Positions 32,071 to 44,489 of a stretch of DNA of 64,000 bases are shown in pieces. The position numbers were made by a program, and so were the translations under genes. This DNA comes from Silurus meridionalis (taxonomy: Eukaryota; Chordata; Actinopteri; Siluriformes; Siluridae): assembly GCF_014805685.1 (NCBI RefSeq), contig NC_060885.1, positions 22,023,132-22,087,131 on the forward strand. Reading direction: 5' to 3'. Numbering within the stretch: the stretch's first letter is position 1; each line of letters begins with the position of its first letter. The notes below the pieces were generated by a model. It saw nothing but the letters and a program-made list of their open reading frames with translations. It did not search any database and was not told where the DNA came from.

Positions 32071-35000
32071 CACAGTGTGATTCATCCCACTGTGGCGTCC
32101 AGTGAGTCAGCCATCCACCTCATGGCCCAGCAGCAGTGGGAGCTCTGCCTGGACATTTGCTCCTCCATGTCTCCAGAATGGACAGGTGTTGGCGTCAGCA
32201 GTGTCCAGACTCATTTCAGCAGCTGCTGCATGCTTTTGAACGCACACACTTAGCAGCACAACTCCCCCGGCTGACAGATGTAGTCACACCACCCAGCTAG
32301 CTTTATGGAGCCCTGGCTGTTTTGACTTTAAATATTTGCCCAGGAGGGACTTGCCGTGTTTGGCCATGGCTGGAGGAGCTGCATGGTTGGGCGTAGCTGC
32401 AGAAAAATCCAACCATGAAACATATGAACCGGTAATGCAGGTCTGGAACTTTGCAAAAGTGTAAAGCTGCAATAAATTGTAAAGGAATGTCCATACAGGA
32501 TATTCAGTCATAATAAAGACTTATCTGATTAGAGATGTTTATATGACCATAGCCTATATTACATACATTAATGGTAGTAGAGGTAAATACAGGTAAGATT
32601 TGGCCAAGCTAAACTGGCATCTGAATCTGTTGGTATTCTAACTGATATTTGTGTGGTTATGTGTCTGGATTCCATGTTATAAATGGCTCCACGTTCAATC
32701 AACTGGATCGCGAATGCCCTTTGACCATGTAACATTAAGACGTCGCTTACCAATGTAGCAAAGGCATCCATGGCATGTAAGCCAGATGTTCACGAAACAT
32801 CTATTGTGTCAGATATCCTGTGGTATGACACAATCCGTTTCCTGGCTCTCATCTTTTTTAAGTAATAGTGATGTGGACATGTGGGCACTTTCAACATTCA
32901 TCTATTTGATACTGCTGATTGTAGTGGAGGAGAAATCAATTCCAAAAGTACTGCTGGAGAGGAAAGTAATCCAGCTGGATTTGGACAGAGCACCATGAAA
33001 AGCACCTTGTTCCACCATCTGGGCGCACATGCTCCCATCCCATTAAGGTGCCACATTAAGGTGCGGCTAATTGCGAGAGGCAGCCGACAGGAGTGCAACC
33101 CGCAATACTTTCTTACTGTCCAAAAAGAGAGAGAGAGAAGGAAGGAGAGAAAGAGGGAGCAGTAGGAAAAAGAGCGAAACTTTCCTTGCACAGCAAATTT
33201 ATCTTGAAAACCCTGCTTCTAAGGACTGCCAAACAGATGCCAGTAGAATTGCCTTTCGTTTTCTCCCTCTCCGCCTGCAATCTAAGTATGGCGCCCATAT
33301 GGTAGCAGCTGAGGGAAGTGATTGTTGGTATTGTTCACTTTGTCAGTGGTCCTGGCCAATGCAAGAGAGTTAATGATAATGCTGTGTGCAGATGTGTGCT
33401 GGATTCAGATGCTTGTTTAGACACTCGAGGGAGTCGAGCAGCCCCTGATCGCTTACACCGGCCTTGCTATCTGAGGTCACTCAGCAGGCCGGGAGGACGG
33501 GGAAAGAGAAGTGCACTCTGTATGTCTCGGCTGACATATCACGTGCTTGCTTTTCTTGTGCGCTTTCGCTGCTCGTGGTTTACTTCAACATGACAATTTA
33601 CCTGTGGGCTTTGTGAAAGATCTGCTTTAAGACCCTTTTTTGGCATGCTGGGAAGCCATGTGTATTACTGAGACTGTTGCAAGAGCTGTGTTAGTTTTAA
33701 AGACTTTCTGTGCTTAAAGGTCGGGTTCATAACCATGTGTCAAAACTATTCCCAATGTATGAGGTGGTATTAAAACGTTTTGAGACTAGTTTTGTAACAC
33801 ACCAACAGATGGCAGCACAAGGCTGCACGCACAGTCACAGGAGCACCGACCTTCATAAGTCAGGGTGCCAAAAGACATCGTCCTGTGTACAGCTGGAGCT
33901 GTGCGAATAATGCTATTCTGTCCACGTGCGTTAGCACTTTTTCTATTTCATAATGGATAACAAGTTAGGACAAAGAGCAAACGTGAAATTCTGTGTAAAA
34001 CAGGCAGATCTGCCAAACCCAAAATGATCTCACTCCTGCACCAATCCTACTCACCAGTTTTGGCTCCTGCAGATTCGGCCTCTTCCCAAAGAAGATCCAG
34101 CTCAAAGGTTGTCGTTTTAACACTATTGCGATTCAGAGCGAATCGCAGAAGGACACGTTTCTAAAAGAAGACTTCCAGGACACATTCCAGAAGTGGCAGG
34201 AACTTTTTTGAAGGTGATGTGTGCAAATGTAGATAAATAAAGTACTTTTTGTAAAAAGTGCTAGTCTCCAAACTTTTTGATACCACCCCTTAACATAGTG
34301 TTTCTTTCTAACCCTAAAATCACCTTTATCAAGGCCTTATGAAGTTAATTAGCTGATAAGCCTGATTGGGTAAAATGTATTAATGTCAATTGCTCATCAG
34401 CTAAACTCCGCTGTGGTGGCGATCGCCACAAATGTGACAACTAAGTAAGATTCCGTGAGCAAGTTGATTGAATCAAAGCTCACTTTTTTATAGAGGACAT
34501 ATCAAAGTTACAAGTGCTGCTCTCGCATTCATCCCTGTCTCAGAGCTTCAGGATTCCTCTTCTGCCTTCCACTGTAGGTTCAGTGTGGCCGTGGATAATG
34601 CCGCATTGTGAGAGGGAATGTGGCGAGTTGGCCGTGCCAGGTCCCACAGGCTGAGCCCACATTTCTCTCTTGCTCTCGCGCTCACGCTAACCCAGTTCAG
34701 GTTGTGCGCATTAATCCTGTGAGTCGGCCTCGGGCCACTCCTGAACTGCTGCAGGTTGGTGGAGGCGACAGATGGGGCCCACGCTGCCGTGGCTTGCAGG
34801 GAGCAGAGAGGTTGGCATCTCAACATGGCCACGCTCCTACTCACACTCGCAGTGACATTCGCCTGCCACCGAGAGCAGGTCTTAATATTGCAACAAGGTC
34901 TGGCGTACAGGGGAAAGGACATGCAAAGGTGTTTGTCAGATATGCTGATAGTGTCTCAATGTGACTGTGTTTGCTCTGGTCACCATCTATAAGAAAGTAC

Positions 35001-35664
35001 AAATGTACATGAAGTTTCTATTTGTCTTAAATGTAATTAGGTATTGAAACTCTAATATAACTGGCAAATAATAGAAGAATATTACAATCCAGTGAGCAAA
35101 AAAGAAATCTGGAGACATTTTCCATCAGTCTTGAGTTGTGAAGTATCCACAAAAACACTCGTATTTTACCACACTAGTCCTTCACACCGGTGTGCTTTTG
35201 TTAATTATCACTGATACCAATAGGTTATAAAAGTGTTTTCTCATCAAAAATAGTTTTTCTCATTTTTTAGGTTTTTAGGTCACTTAACAACTTGAAGCAA
35301 ATTAGGCCAAGTTTGAGATGACTCTGGCATGCAGTTTGCATGATGCTAATTGGTGGTCATAATCTTGTTAGCTATGTTATCAAAAAGAAAAAATTGGACA
35401 CCAGCATATCTTAGTAAAAAATGTCAAAGTTAAAATTTGAAACTTTCTCCGCCCCCCCTTCAACCATCCCCTTTAATTTGTTAAAGCAGCAAGCGTGACG
35501 ATCGAAAAATGTGGTAAGATTCCAAAGTCATAAAGGATGCACAAGTCCCACGTTACCATCGGTGAGCAATATTCCTGTAAATTTGTATCTGTGAGCTCTG
35601 GCTTGGCACGGCTGTGGTGTACATCTGCTCTGAACTGAGAACTGAGGTTTACTCTCCTGCTCCA

Positions 35665-35668
<4 letters not shown>

Positions 35669-35720
<52 letters not shown>
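35669..35720. repeat. TG dinucleotide microsatellite
   Basis: About 26 uninterrupted TG units; a looser CA/TG-rich zone follows at 35,865-36,000. Confidence 0.95.
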
Positions 35721-35721
<1 letters not shown>

Positions 35722-36594
35722 TAGGAGCGTGTGGGTCCTGCTGAGTCACACGTTTGCGGTAGGCAGGTGTGGAACCTCCTTGGAGATGGAGCTAGCAGAC
35801 AGTGTGCCGCAGAAAACCCAACAGAACAAGGCCTCACCTTTCTCCAAATAATTGCTCAGTCCTTCACACACCTACACTCACACACGCACACACTTACACA
35901 CACAGCATCGGGGGTGCCCTCGGAAACGCGCAACACAGCGCTTGTGTGTGTATGTGTGAGTGGCAATGTTTGCGTGTGTGTGTGTGAGTGTGAGTGTGTG
36001 GAGCTCAGAAGAAAGAGTGAAGAGAATCACAAGATTTATGAGATGAAGCTGAAGAGCACTCGAGCCAGCTAGACATCTTACATGAAGAGCAATTGAACTC
36101 GGTGGGCCACATTTTAGCTTTTCCAGAGTAATTCATGTAAAAAAATGAATAATAATTAAAAAATGTTGCTTGAGTGACTCTTTCTCTTTCCGTTCAGCTT
36201 TTAGTTTTCCCACATATAAGTCATTCCTGCACTAGCAAAATTCTTTATTAAGCATAATAAATGCTTCATTATAGAGGAAATAAAAGTAATGGTTTTTGAC
36301 TTAAAATGTAATTTTATTTATTTGTTTGTATTTATAAAGTTTGTTTGTTTGAATTTAAAGCACTTGTTAAACCTGAAGAACACGCATTTTACTCCATATC
36401 ATAAAATAGGACAAAATCACCTTCTTTGCTTCAAATGTGTTATTATATGGCAAAAAAAAAAAAAAAAAAAAGGTTAATTGCATGACTGATGTATTTAGGC
36501 TTTTGTTCTAATTGAACAGCCATAACATATGCCAATTTTAATACACTTTAATTAGTATGAGATGAGATTATTATTAAATCATTTTAAATAAAAG

Positions 36595-36595
36595 C

Positions 36596-36632
<37 letters not shown>

Positions 36633-36635
36633 TAC

Positions 36636-36671
<36 letters not shown>
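36595..36671. repeat. TTA trinucleotide microsatellite
   Basis: About 25 ATT/TTA units with two ACT interruptions. A 20-nt A tract lies at about 36,452-36,471. The rest of 36,100-37,560 is AT-rich without recognised genes. Confidence 0.95.
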
Positions 36672-36672
<1 letters not shown>

Positions 36673-37569
36673 GTTTTTTTATTGGTGTTAAAACATTCAG
36701 TTTCACACTAAATCTTTAAACTGTCAAACAGAGCAATCTTACGATTACTGGTGTAATGTAACTAATGTAAAATCATCATGTGCATTTCTTTACATAATAA
36801 AATAAAATAAAAAATATTTTGAGGTAAGACTGCAATATTTCAATTATTATTAATTACTGAGCACAATCATAAGAACATGACAAGCAAATATAAATTATGT
36901 AGCAAATATATAATGATCTATACCAATATTGTCAAGCAACATTGTCTATAAACACTCACACGCACACATATCATTAATACTGAGCTAAAATTCAGGATTT
37001 AGTTGCAGTTAAAAACTGTCAAATACATTTCGCATACGTCTGCTGCTGCCTAATACAAATTTACTAAAGCTTTCTATAAAAACAAAACAAATGATAAATG
37101 TTTCTGCATGTACCACAACTGACCAATTCACTGCTACTCTCTAATGGGTGTAGAAATGTAATGGACATTTCATTTTCCATAATGTTGTGGAAAAACCGCA
37201 AAAGCAGCATTCATTTCTATGATGTTTGCGTTTGTACCATGGTTTTTACAGTAAGGTTAAGAAAATGTGGTTAACTGAATATGCAGCAGTCTTGTAAGAC
37301 ATATGTAAGCCAAAAGTCTCTAAGTGTTATTATGTGTGTTTTTATACGTATATATTATACGTGTTATTATACGTGATGGTGGTATTTAATTTTGCAAACT
37401 TGGCTTTTTGTTTTGTGCTTTTTGTACTAATAGATAGAAAAAAAGATGACAATCCATCAAACAACAATAGCATAGACAAAAGAATATATATATATTTTTA
37501 CATCTCTGTACTTGTAGATGGATTTCTAGTTTAATTAGAGTGATTCACGATACAGACAAAAGTATAGAC

Positions 37570-37570
<1 letters not shown>

Positions 37571-37644
<74 letters not shown>
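37571..37644. repeat. GATA tetranucleotide microsatellite
   Basis: About 18 uninterrupted GATA units, directly adjoining the LINE 3' end and likely grown from its short tail. Confidence 0.95.
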
Positions 37645-37645
<1 letters not shown>

Positions 37646-37766
37646 ATCTTTGTCATTGCATAGTACACAGCAACGAAATGCAGTTTAGCATCTACCAGAA
37701 GTGCAAATAGCAGCAATTGTGCAACTTGAAAAGTGCAGATAAATATGTAAGTATATGTACAGCATG

Positions 37767-37768
<2 letters not shown>

Positions 37769-37830
<62 letters not shown>
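37769..37830. repeat. AT dinucleotide microsatellite
   Basis: About 31 AT units inside the LINE-derived sequence. Confidence 0.95.
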
Positions 37831-37833
<3 letters not shown>

Positions 37834-38389
37834 AACATATTTACAGTGAAATCAAATAAAGGCAATACCAGTGAAGAGATGTGTACATACTGTTGAATAA
37901 TAAACACTGTTGTAAAGGTACAACAAGTAGAAGGTTATAAGGCTGTGGCATTGAAAAAATGTGAAAAAGCTGAATAAACAAGTACACTATATATGTATGT
38001 GTAAATGTAAAATATTTGTACAGTAAGGTGTATATATATTTATAGATACACAAAAATAATAGTGCAGATGTATGTAAGGCACAATATGTGTGGAGAATGA
38101 GAGGTATAAAAATACAATATGTAATATGTACATTGTATGTATAATTGTACAGAAGTTATATACAGTGTTTATACAGTGATCTAACGGTGTAGTGTAGAGT
38201 TCAGTAGGAGGATGGTGGATGGAAAAAAGCTGACCCTGAATCTGCTGGTTCTGGTGCGTATGTTCCTGTTGATTAAACAGTTTGTGACTGGGATGTAAGG
38301 AATCCATGATGATGTTGTGAGCTCTGTGCAGACATCTGCTGCGATGAAGGTGCTTAATGGTATATATAGAGGAATTCATGTAAAAGCTG

Positions 38390-38550
38390 ACTGCACTCTA
38401 GGCCTCCTCACCTAGATCAGATTCTTTACTAACACCATTGTGTCTGAATAAACACTAAATCTAGTATCTTCCCAGAAGAGTGGAGGTTATTATAAGGAAA
38501 TAGGGACTAAATGTGGAATGAGATGTTTAAAAAGCACATATGAATCTTAT
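38390..38550 (+). mobile_element. Tc1-like family fragment
   Basis: Contains CTTCCCAGAAGAGTGGAGGT and GGAATGAGATGTTTAAAAAGC, the reverse complement of sequence in the copies at 15,348 and 18,765. Confidence 0.6.
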
Positions 38551-39178
38551 TTTTTTAATTAGATTTTTAAAAAACTAGTAGACTACTAGAAGTTTTGAGC
38601 CTCCTTATACCCCTAATAAACTCTGATGAAACAAAACTGTTAACACAGGAGGACAATAACGTCAGGGTCATATAAAGGTGGCTTTTCCTTCTGACAGCAG
38701 CTCAATTACATATAGTCTCAGATTACTTCAGTCATGTGGAAATAATATTTATATATTTTTAAGTAAGCAATATAAAAAAAAAGACGGTACACATCCTGTA
38801 TAATAGTGGCCTTGGCTTTGGCCAGCTGTGCAACAAAAAAAGCATACAGCTGTTTAAAGATCAATGACTAGCATTGTTTTTCTGCCTTCACATCTGGCAG
38901 GACTTCATTGTTCCAGACTATTAAAGCACGCATATCAACACGCCGTGCTTTTGTGATCTGGTCTGGTCTGGTCGAGAAGTAGCTCTGATGTACCTAATCT
39001 GGTTCTTATCAAGAACCTTTTTTCCAAATAACATAAAAGCTACTAAACAATACACTGTATAGCAAACACTAGTGACCTTTCAATGCAACTGTTTTTTGTG
39101 TGGCCCTGCAAATAACCCCCCAAAAAACATATTGAGAGTGACAAGTCACTCAGCACATAAATGTATTTGTATATAATA

Positions 39179-39480
39179 CACTATACAGTATGGACAAAAG
39201 TACTAGGACACATGACATTTCCAGCCAGATCTGCTTCTTCCCCAAACTGTTACCACAAAGTTAAAGGCACACAAGAAGTCTTTAGATGCAACAGAATGAC
39301 ACTTTTCCTTCACCGAAAGTAGGGCACCTAGACCTGTTCCATCATGACAATGCACCTGTGCACAAAGCCAGCTCCATGAAGATATGATTTACATGTATTG
39401 GAGTGGAAGATCTCCTGCTATAGAGCTCTGACATCAACCGGATTTAATGTTGATCTTTTGGTTACATGTTTTTTTTCACT
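39179..39480 (+). mobile_element. Tc1-like family copy
   Basis: Starts at an ATACAGTATGGACAAAAGTAC terminus, then CCCCAAACTGTTACCACAAAG and CCTGTTCCATCATGACAATG with TGCACAAAGCCAGCTCCATG, encoding a degraded HHDNAPVHKASS-type transposase segment. Internally deleted. Confidence 0.7.
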
Positions 39481-40228
39481 TCCTCTCCAGAATACAATGA
39501 TATTTTTTTGGGAAGAACTCTTACGTTGTGGTATGGAAATGTAACCTGCTTGGTAAACAGGCATTGGACACACATGATGTGTCCCAGTCTGAACTTGCTA
39601 AGGTCAGCATAGCAGCGGTGTCGTAAGAAAAAGTGCAGACTCAGTGCTGCTTGTGTGCTGCCAAGACCCCCGCCATTATCAGCATCCCACACCCTGATGC
39701 CCACTTATCTGCAACACGCAGAAGAGCCAAGAACAGCTGGTGCAGAGAGAGAGGCCCAGTGAACATGTTCCACAGCGGTGTGCTCTGGCCTTTGGTGTGC
39801 CATTTCAAAGGCTGGTGAGATGCTCAAGAGCGGACAGAGCAGCTACATCCCGCACACTGTGCACAAGGCCAAGTGATGGCATTTAACTACCTGTCTCAAG
39901 CTAGTAAGCTGTGTTTTTTTTTTTTAGTTCTGCTTCGCAAGATCTTTATTTCATAATAGAGAGAGAACTTCGACTTCAGTAGTAGATGTTATGTTACATT
40001 GATTATGACTGTGTTGTCAAGAAGAGCCTTGTTTATTTATATAAATGGCAACAATATATGCAATTACAGTAAACTAATTTCAAATTAATTAATTATAATT
40101 AAAAAAAAATATTTATTAACTAACTAATTCAATCAATCAATCAATCAATCAATCATATTCAGTAACCTCTTTAGTCTAATCAGACTGGGGTGGATCCAAA
40201 GCTTTCAGGAACGAGTGGTGTGAACAGG

Positions 40229-40229
<1 letters not shown>

Positions 40230-40297
<68 letters not shown>
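40230..40297. repeat. CA dinucleotide microsatellite (copy 1)
   Basis: About 34 CA units; the equivalent tract in copy 2 is shorter. Confidence 0.95.
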
Positions 40298-40298
<1 letters not shown>

Positions 40299-40474
40299 GG
40301 TCATTTTTTGTCGTTTGGGTTGCCAAGAATCAATAAAATGTATGAGTTTTGATTTTAATGTTGATGATGATATTGACAAACATAACATATAAGTCTACTA
40401 TAATATTCATAATTGGGCTTTTTTTGTACATACAGTAGGTCTTCTTGGTTATACAAAAAATATATTAAAAAAAA

Positions 40475-40620
40475 TGATTGGGACACCTGATATTTCCTGC
40501 CATGTGTGTTTCCTCTCCAAACTGTTACCACAAAGCTGGAGGAACACAAAACTCAAACCTGTTCCAGCATGACAATGCCCCTGTGCACAAAGCCAGCTTT
40601 ATAAAGATATGGTTCCAATG
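40475..40620 (+). mobile_element. Tc1-like family fragment in duplication A copy 1
   Basis: Contains TTGGGACACCTGATATTTCC, then CCTGTTCCAGCATGACAATG and TGCACAAAGCCAGC, which reads FQHDNAPVHKAS in one frame. It appears to have replaced the outer left end of the neighbouring minus-strand element. Confidence 0.65.
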
Positions 40621-41694
40621 GGAAGATACTATAGAAATGAAACTTGGATCAATTTTAGAGTAGTCAATGGACAGCTGGTATAGCAAGACAGATTTACTGT
40701 CCTCTAAAAAATAGCTCATCATACAGCCATTATTGTCCAAATACCAAAAGTAAGTACACCTTAAGTGAACATGTCAAAACTCTAAATCTAAATTGTCTGT
40801 ATTCTGCGTGAGCACCATTGTTATCCAGCACTGCCTTAATTCTGCATGGAATTCACCAGAGCTGCACAGGTTGTTGCTGGGATCCTCTTTCACTCCTCCA
40901 TAATGACATCACAGAGCTGCTGGATGTTAGACACATGGAGCTTCTCCATCTTACGCTTGAGAATGCCCCAAAGGTGCTGAATATGTTAAAATCTGGAGAT
41001 ATACTTGGCCACTCATCACCTTCATCTTCAGCTTCCTCAGCAAGACTGCTGTTGTCTTGGCAGTGTGTTTGGGGTCGTTATTATGTTGGAAAACTGCTGT
41101 TCGACCCAGTTTCTGAAAGAGGGCGTCATGTTCTGCTTTGGAATGTCACAGTACATGTTGAAATCTCTGTTTTCCTCAATGAACCTCAGCTCATGAAGCC
41201 TGACCCTGACCACTGTACTGTAAATCAGTGTTAGGGTGTTACTGATCTTCTTAAAGCCTCGGCCATCTTTGTGGAGAGCAACAATTCAAGTTTTTAAATC
41301 TTTAGAGTTCTTCGCCATGAGGTTCCTTGTTGAATATCCAGTGGTAAGTTGAAAATTTTATTCAAAGCACCAAGTTTTAACTGCTCATATACACGATACA
41401 CAAATTTGTATGGTCCTGTCAAGCAGACAAAAACATGAACATGATGAATAGGACATGTGGCTTTGCATAGTTAAATGACGTACAGCTGTTATCACTTAGG
41501 GTGAACTCACTTTTTTGTCAGCTATTTATACAATAATGGCTGTATGTTGTTATTTTCAGAGGACAGTCAATCTGTACTGCTATACAAGCTGTACACTGAC
41601 TACTCTAAAATAAATCCAAGTTTCATTTATTTAGTATCGTCCCTTGAGAAGATGGTTAAAAAGTAGGGTGAACTTACTTTTGTGTGATACTGTA
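40621..41694 (-). pseudogene. Degenerate Tc1-like transposon with long inverted repeats (copy 1)
   Basis: Minus-strand fragments include VFQHNNDPKHTAKTTAVLLRK and, in another frame, WPSISPDFNIFSTFGA, corresponding to the DDE region of Tc1-like transposases. Frames are broken. Two long inverted arms (about 40,621-40,738 and 41,530-41,645) and repeated end motifs AAAAGTAAGTxCACCxTA on the left, with GGTGAACTCACTTTTTTG and GGTGAACTTACTTTTGTG on the right, suggest an IR/DR layout like that of Sleeping Beauty-type elements. The outermost left repeat is missing. Confidence 0.7.
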
Positions 41695-43044
41695 CTATAC
41701 TTCTGACAATATAGTGTATGTTGTACATGACACTCATCTGTCTTCCCATCTACATCCAAGAAAGACTTGCACAAAAGGGACCGAGCACTTTTTCTCTGCC
41801 CATGAGCGTCCCATAGACTTTCTTAGGGCTTTTGTATATTCGTGTGTGTTCGTCAGTGAGAACGATGGAGGGGGATCTTGCCCTATGGCTCTCAGTCATC
41901 CCCAACCCCCATACACAGACATTTAAGTTGGAGATTGCGTCTTCTTTTGTTTGAGGATGCAGAGTAGATGGGATTAGTATAAACCCCCATCTCAACCCCC
42001 ACCCCAAAAAGAAACCCCACCACTGCATTGTACAAGGGCCGAGACAGGGCGCTTGTTGCTGCCTTCTCTGGCTGCGCCCACTCCCGCTCCACAATGGCTG
42101 CCTTTTCAACCCAACCAACTCACAACAGAATGACAACATCCTCCTAGTTGTCTGTTTCTCTCACCTTCTCATCCATCCATTTTCATTCTTGCATCCCGAC
42201 TCTTTCAAATCACTCCAAGTTTAACTTCTTAAACTCTCTTCGGTTCTTATAGAGCGTCTCGCAAAGGGCTCGTTCCTTCTCACCTCACTCTTAACCTTGC
42301 ATTATTGCCCTATATAACATCATCAGCGACCATCTGCACTCTCCTCTCTCCATGTGCTTTATTTCCTCTCGCCAGTCACCGTGGAGCTACGAGCAGAAAA
42401 CGGCGGTTGAGACAGAGACGGCCGCTATGTCCCGAGCGTCAGGAGATTGTGTCGTACCTCAGGGTAACAGGCCGTGCTGGTCTGGCATGCGGCACATCCC
42501 AAACTTCAGCTCCGCAGCTCCAGACACAGGCCCAGGCTGCTCCCACACTTAACATGTTGCGCTACCTACCCTTCGGCATGGCCAAATGTTTCTGCAGCTG
42601 CCCTTTTGTCCCTGCTCCTTGAGTAAACAAAGGACAGATACAAATTAATGACCTAAATTCACAATGCGCACAACAAGAGTGAGTCAGTATGACCCAGACA
42701 CACAAATGAATATCTGCCATCTCTAATCAGATATAAAACATTTTCCAGCACTCAGCTTTTACCAAAAGGAGCATGTATATTATAGTGTATAAGTTTATTG
42801 CATCATTTCCTTCAACTTACCAATGAATCCTGTCAAGGAGAGCCTTGTTTATTTATATAAATGGCAACAATATATGCAATTACAGTAAACTAATTTCAAA
42901 TTAATTAATTATAATTAAAAAAAATTATTTATTAACTAACTAATTCAATCAATCAATCAATCAATCAATCATATTCAGTAACCTCTTTAGTCTAATCAGA
43001 CTGGGGTGGATCCAAAGCTTTCAGGAACGAGTGGTGTGAACAGG

Positions 43045-43046
<2 letters not shown>

Positions 43047-43093
<47 letters not shown>
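43047..43093. repeat. CA dinucleotide microsatellite (copy 2)
   Basis: About 23 CA units at the position corresponding to 40,230-40,297. Confidence 0.95.
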
Positions 43094-43094
<1 letters not shown>

Positions 43095-43270
43095 GGTAAT
43101 TTTTTGTCGTTTGGGTTGCCAAGAATCAATAAAATGTATGAGTTTTGATTTTAATGTTGATGATGATATTGACAAACATAACATATAAGTCTACTATAAT
43201 ATTCATAATTGGGCTTTTTTTGTACATACAGTAGGTCTTCTTGGTTATACAAAAAATATATTTAAAAAAA

Positions 43271-43416
43271 TGATTGGGACACCTGATATTTCCTGCCATG
43301 TGTGTTTCCTCTCCAAACTGTTACCACAAAGCTGGAGGAACACAAAACTCAAACCTGTTCCAGCATGACAATGCCCCTGTGCACAAAGCCAGCTTTATAA
43401 AGATATGGTTCCAATG
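43271..43416 (+). mobile_element. Tc1-like family fragment in duplication A copy 2
   Basis: Same sequence as 40,475-40,620, duplicated with its surroundings rather than inserted independently. Confidence 0.65.
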
Positions 43417-44489
43417 GGAAGATACTATAGAAATGAAACTTGGATCAATTTTAGAGTAGTCAATGGACAGCTGGTATAGCAAGACAGATTTACTGTCCTC
43501 TAAAAAATAGCTCATCATACAGCCATTATTGTCCAAATACCAAAAGTAAGTACACCTTAAGTGAACATGTCAAAACTCTAAATCTAAATTGTCTGTATTC
43601 TGCGTGAGCACCATTGTTATCCAGCACTGCCTTAATTCTGCATGGAATTCACCAGAGCTGCACAGGTTGTTGCTGGGATCCTCTTTCACTCCTCCATAAT
43701 GACATCACAGAGCTGCTGGATGTTAGACACATGGAGCTTCTCCATCTTACGCTTGAGAATGCCCCAAAGGTGCTGAATATGTTAAAATCTGGAGATATAC
43801 TTGGCCACTCATCACCTTCATCTTCAGCTTCCTCAGCAAGACTGCTGTTGTCTTGGCAGTGTGTTTGGGGTCGTTATTATGTTGGAAAACTGCTGTTCGA
43901 CCCAGTTTCTGAAAGAGGGCGTCATGTTCTGCTTTGGAATGTCACAGTACATGTTGAAATCTCTGTTTTCCTCAATGAACCTCAGCTCATGAAGCCTGAC
44001 CCTGACCACTGTACTGTAAATCAGTGTTAGGGTGTTACTGATCTTCTTAAAGCCTCGGCCATCTTTGTGGAGAGCAACAATTCAAGTTTTAAATCTTTAG
44101 AGTTCTTCGCCATGAGGTTCCTTGTTGAATATCCAGTGGTAAGTTGAAAATTTTATTCAAAGCACCAAGTTTTAACTGCTCATATACACGATACACAAAT
44201 TTGTATGGTCCTGTCAAGCAGACAAAAACATGAACATGATGAATAGGACATGTGGCTTTGCATAGTTAAATGACGTACAGCTGTTATCACTTAGGGTGAA
44301 CTCACTTTTTTGTCAGCTATTTATACAATAATGGCTGTATGTTGTTATTTTCAGAGGACAGTCAATCTGTACTGCTATACAAGCTGTACACTGACTACTC
44401 TAAAATAAATCCAAGTTTCATTTATTTAGTATCGTCCCTTGAGAAGATGGTTAAAAAGTAGGGTGAACTTACTTTTGTGTGATACTGTA
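43417..44489 (-). pseudogene. Degenerate Tc1-like transposon (copy 2)
   Basis: Duplicate of 40,621-41,694 with the same frame breaks, so the decay preceded the duplication. Confidence 0.7.

Larger units (their letters stand above)
31000..36100. other. GC-richer unique intergenic block, possible cis-regulatory DNA
   Basis: Between AT-rich flanks this interval has higher GC, few recognisable transposons and three long CA/TG tracts (31,231-31,282; 32,010-32,068; 35,669-35,720). No exon with splice sites and family resemblance was found. The best complex, non-repetitive stretches are 33,000-33,110, 33,330-33,560 and 34,540-34,930. Vertebrate zbtb18 sits beside large gene-poor regions, so enhancers are a reasonable but untested inference. 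Confidence 0.3.
37566..38384 (-). pseudogene. LINE 3' fragment with GATA-repeat tail
   Basis: On the minus strand the right part reads IKHLHRSRCLHRAHNIIMDS and LHPSHKLF, a C-terminal phrase common to fish non-LTR retrotransposon ORF2 proteins. It is followed by a 3' UTR ending TGACAAAGATTTATC and then the TATC repeat tail. A long AT repeat at 37,769-37,830 interrupts the UTR. The 5' part is absent and frames are broken. Clade not assigned. Confidence 0.6.
40021..42836. repeat. Tandem duplication A, copy 1 (about 2.8 kb)
   Basis: This 2,816-bp segment is repeated directly at 42,837-45,636 with very few substitutions. The main differences are the CA tract (about 34 units here, about 23 in copy 2), short homopolymer changes and small indels near 42,050. 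Content in order: AT-rich DNA with a TCAA run, the CA tract, a Tc1-like fragment, an older Tc1-like element on the minus strand, and about 1.1 kb of GC-richer unique DNA. The copies join at a TGTCA shared by the two outer edges. Confidence 0.95.

Noticed and set aside
40818..41234. 138-codon plus-strand open frame repeated at 43,614-44,030
   Set aside because: It is the antisense of a degraded Tc1-like transposase; the repetition comes from the tandem duplication, not from conservation.
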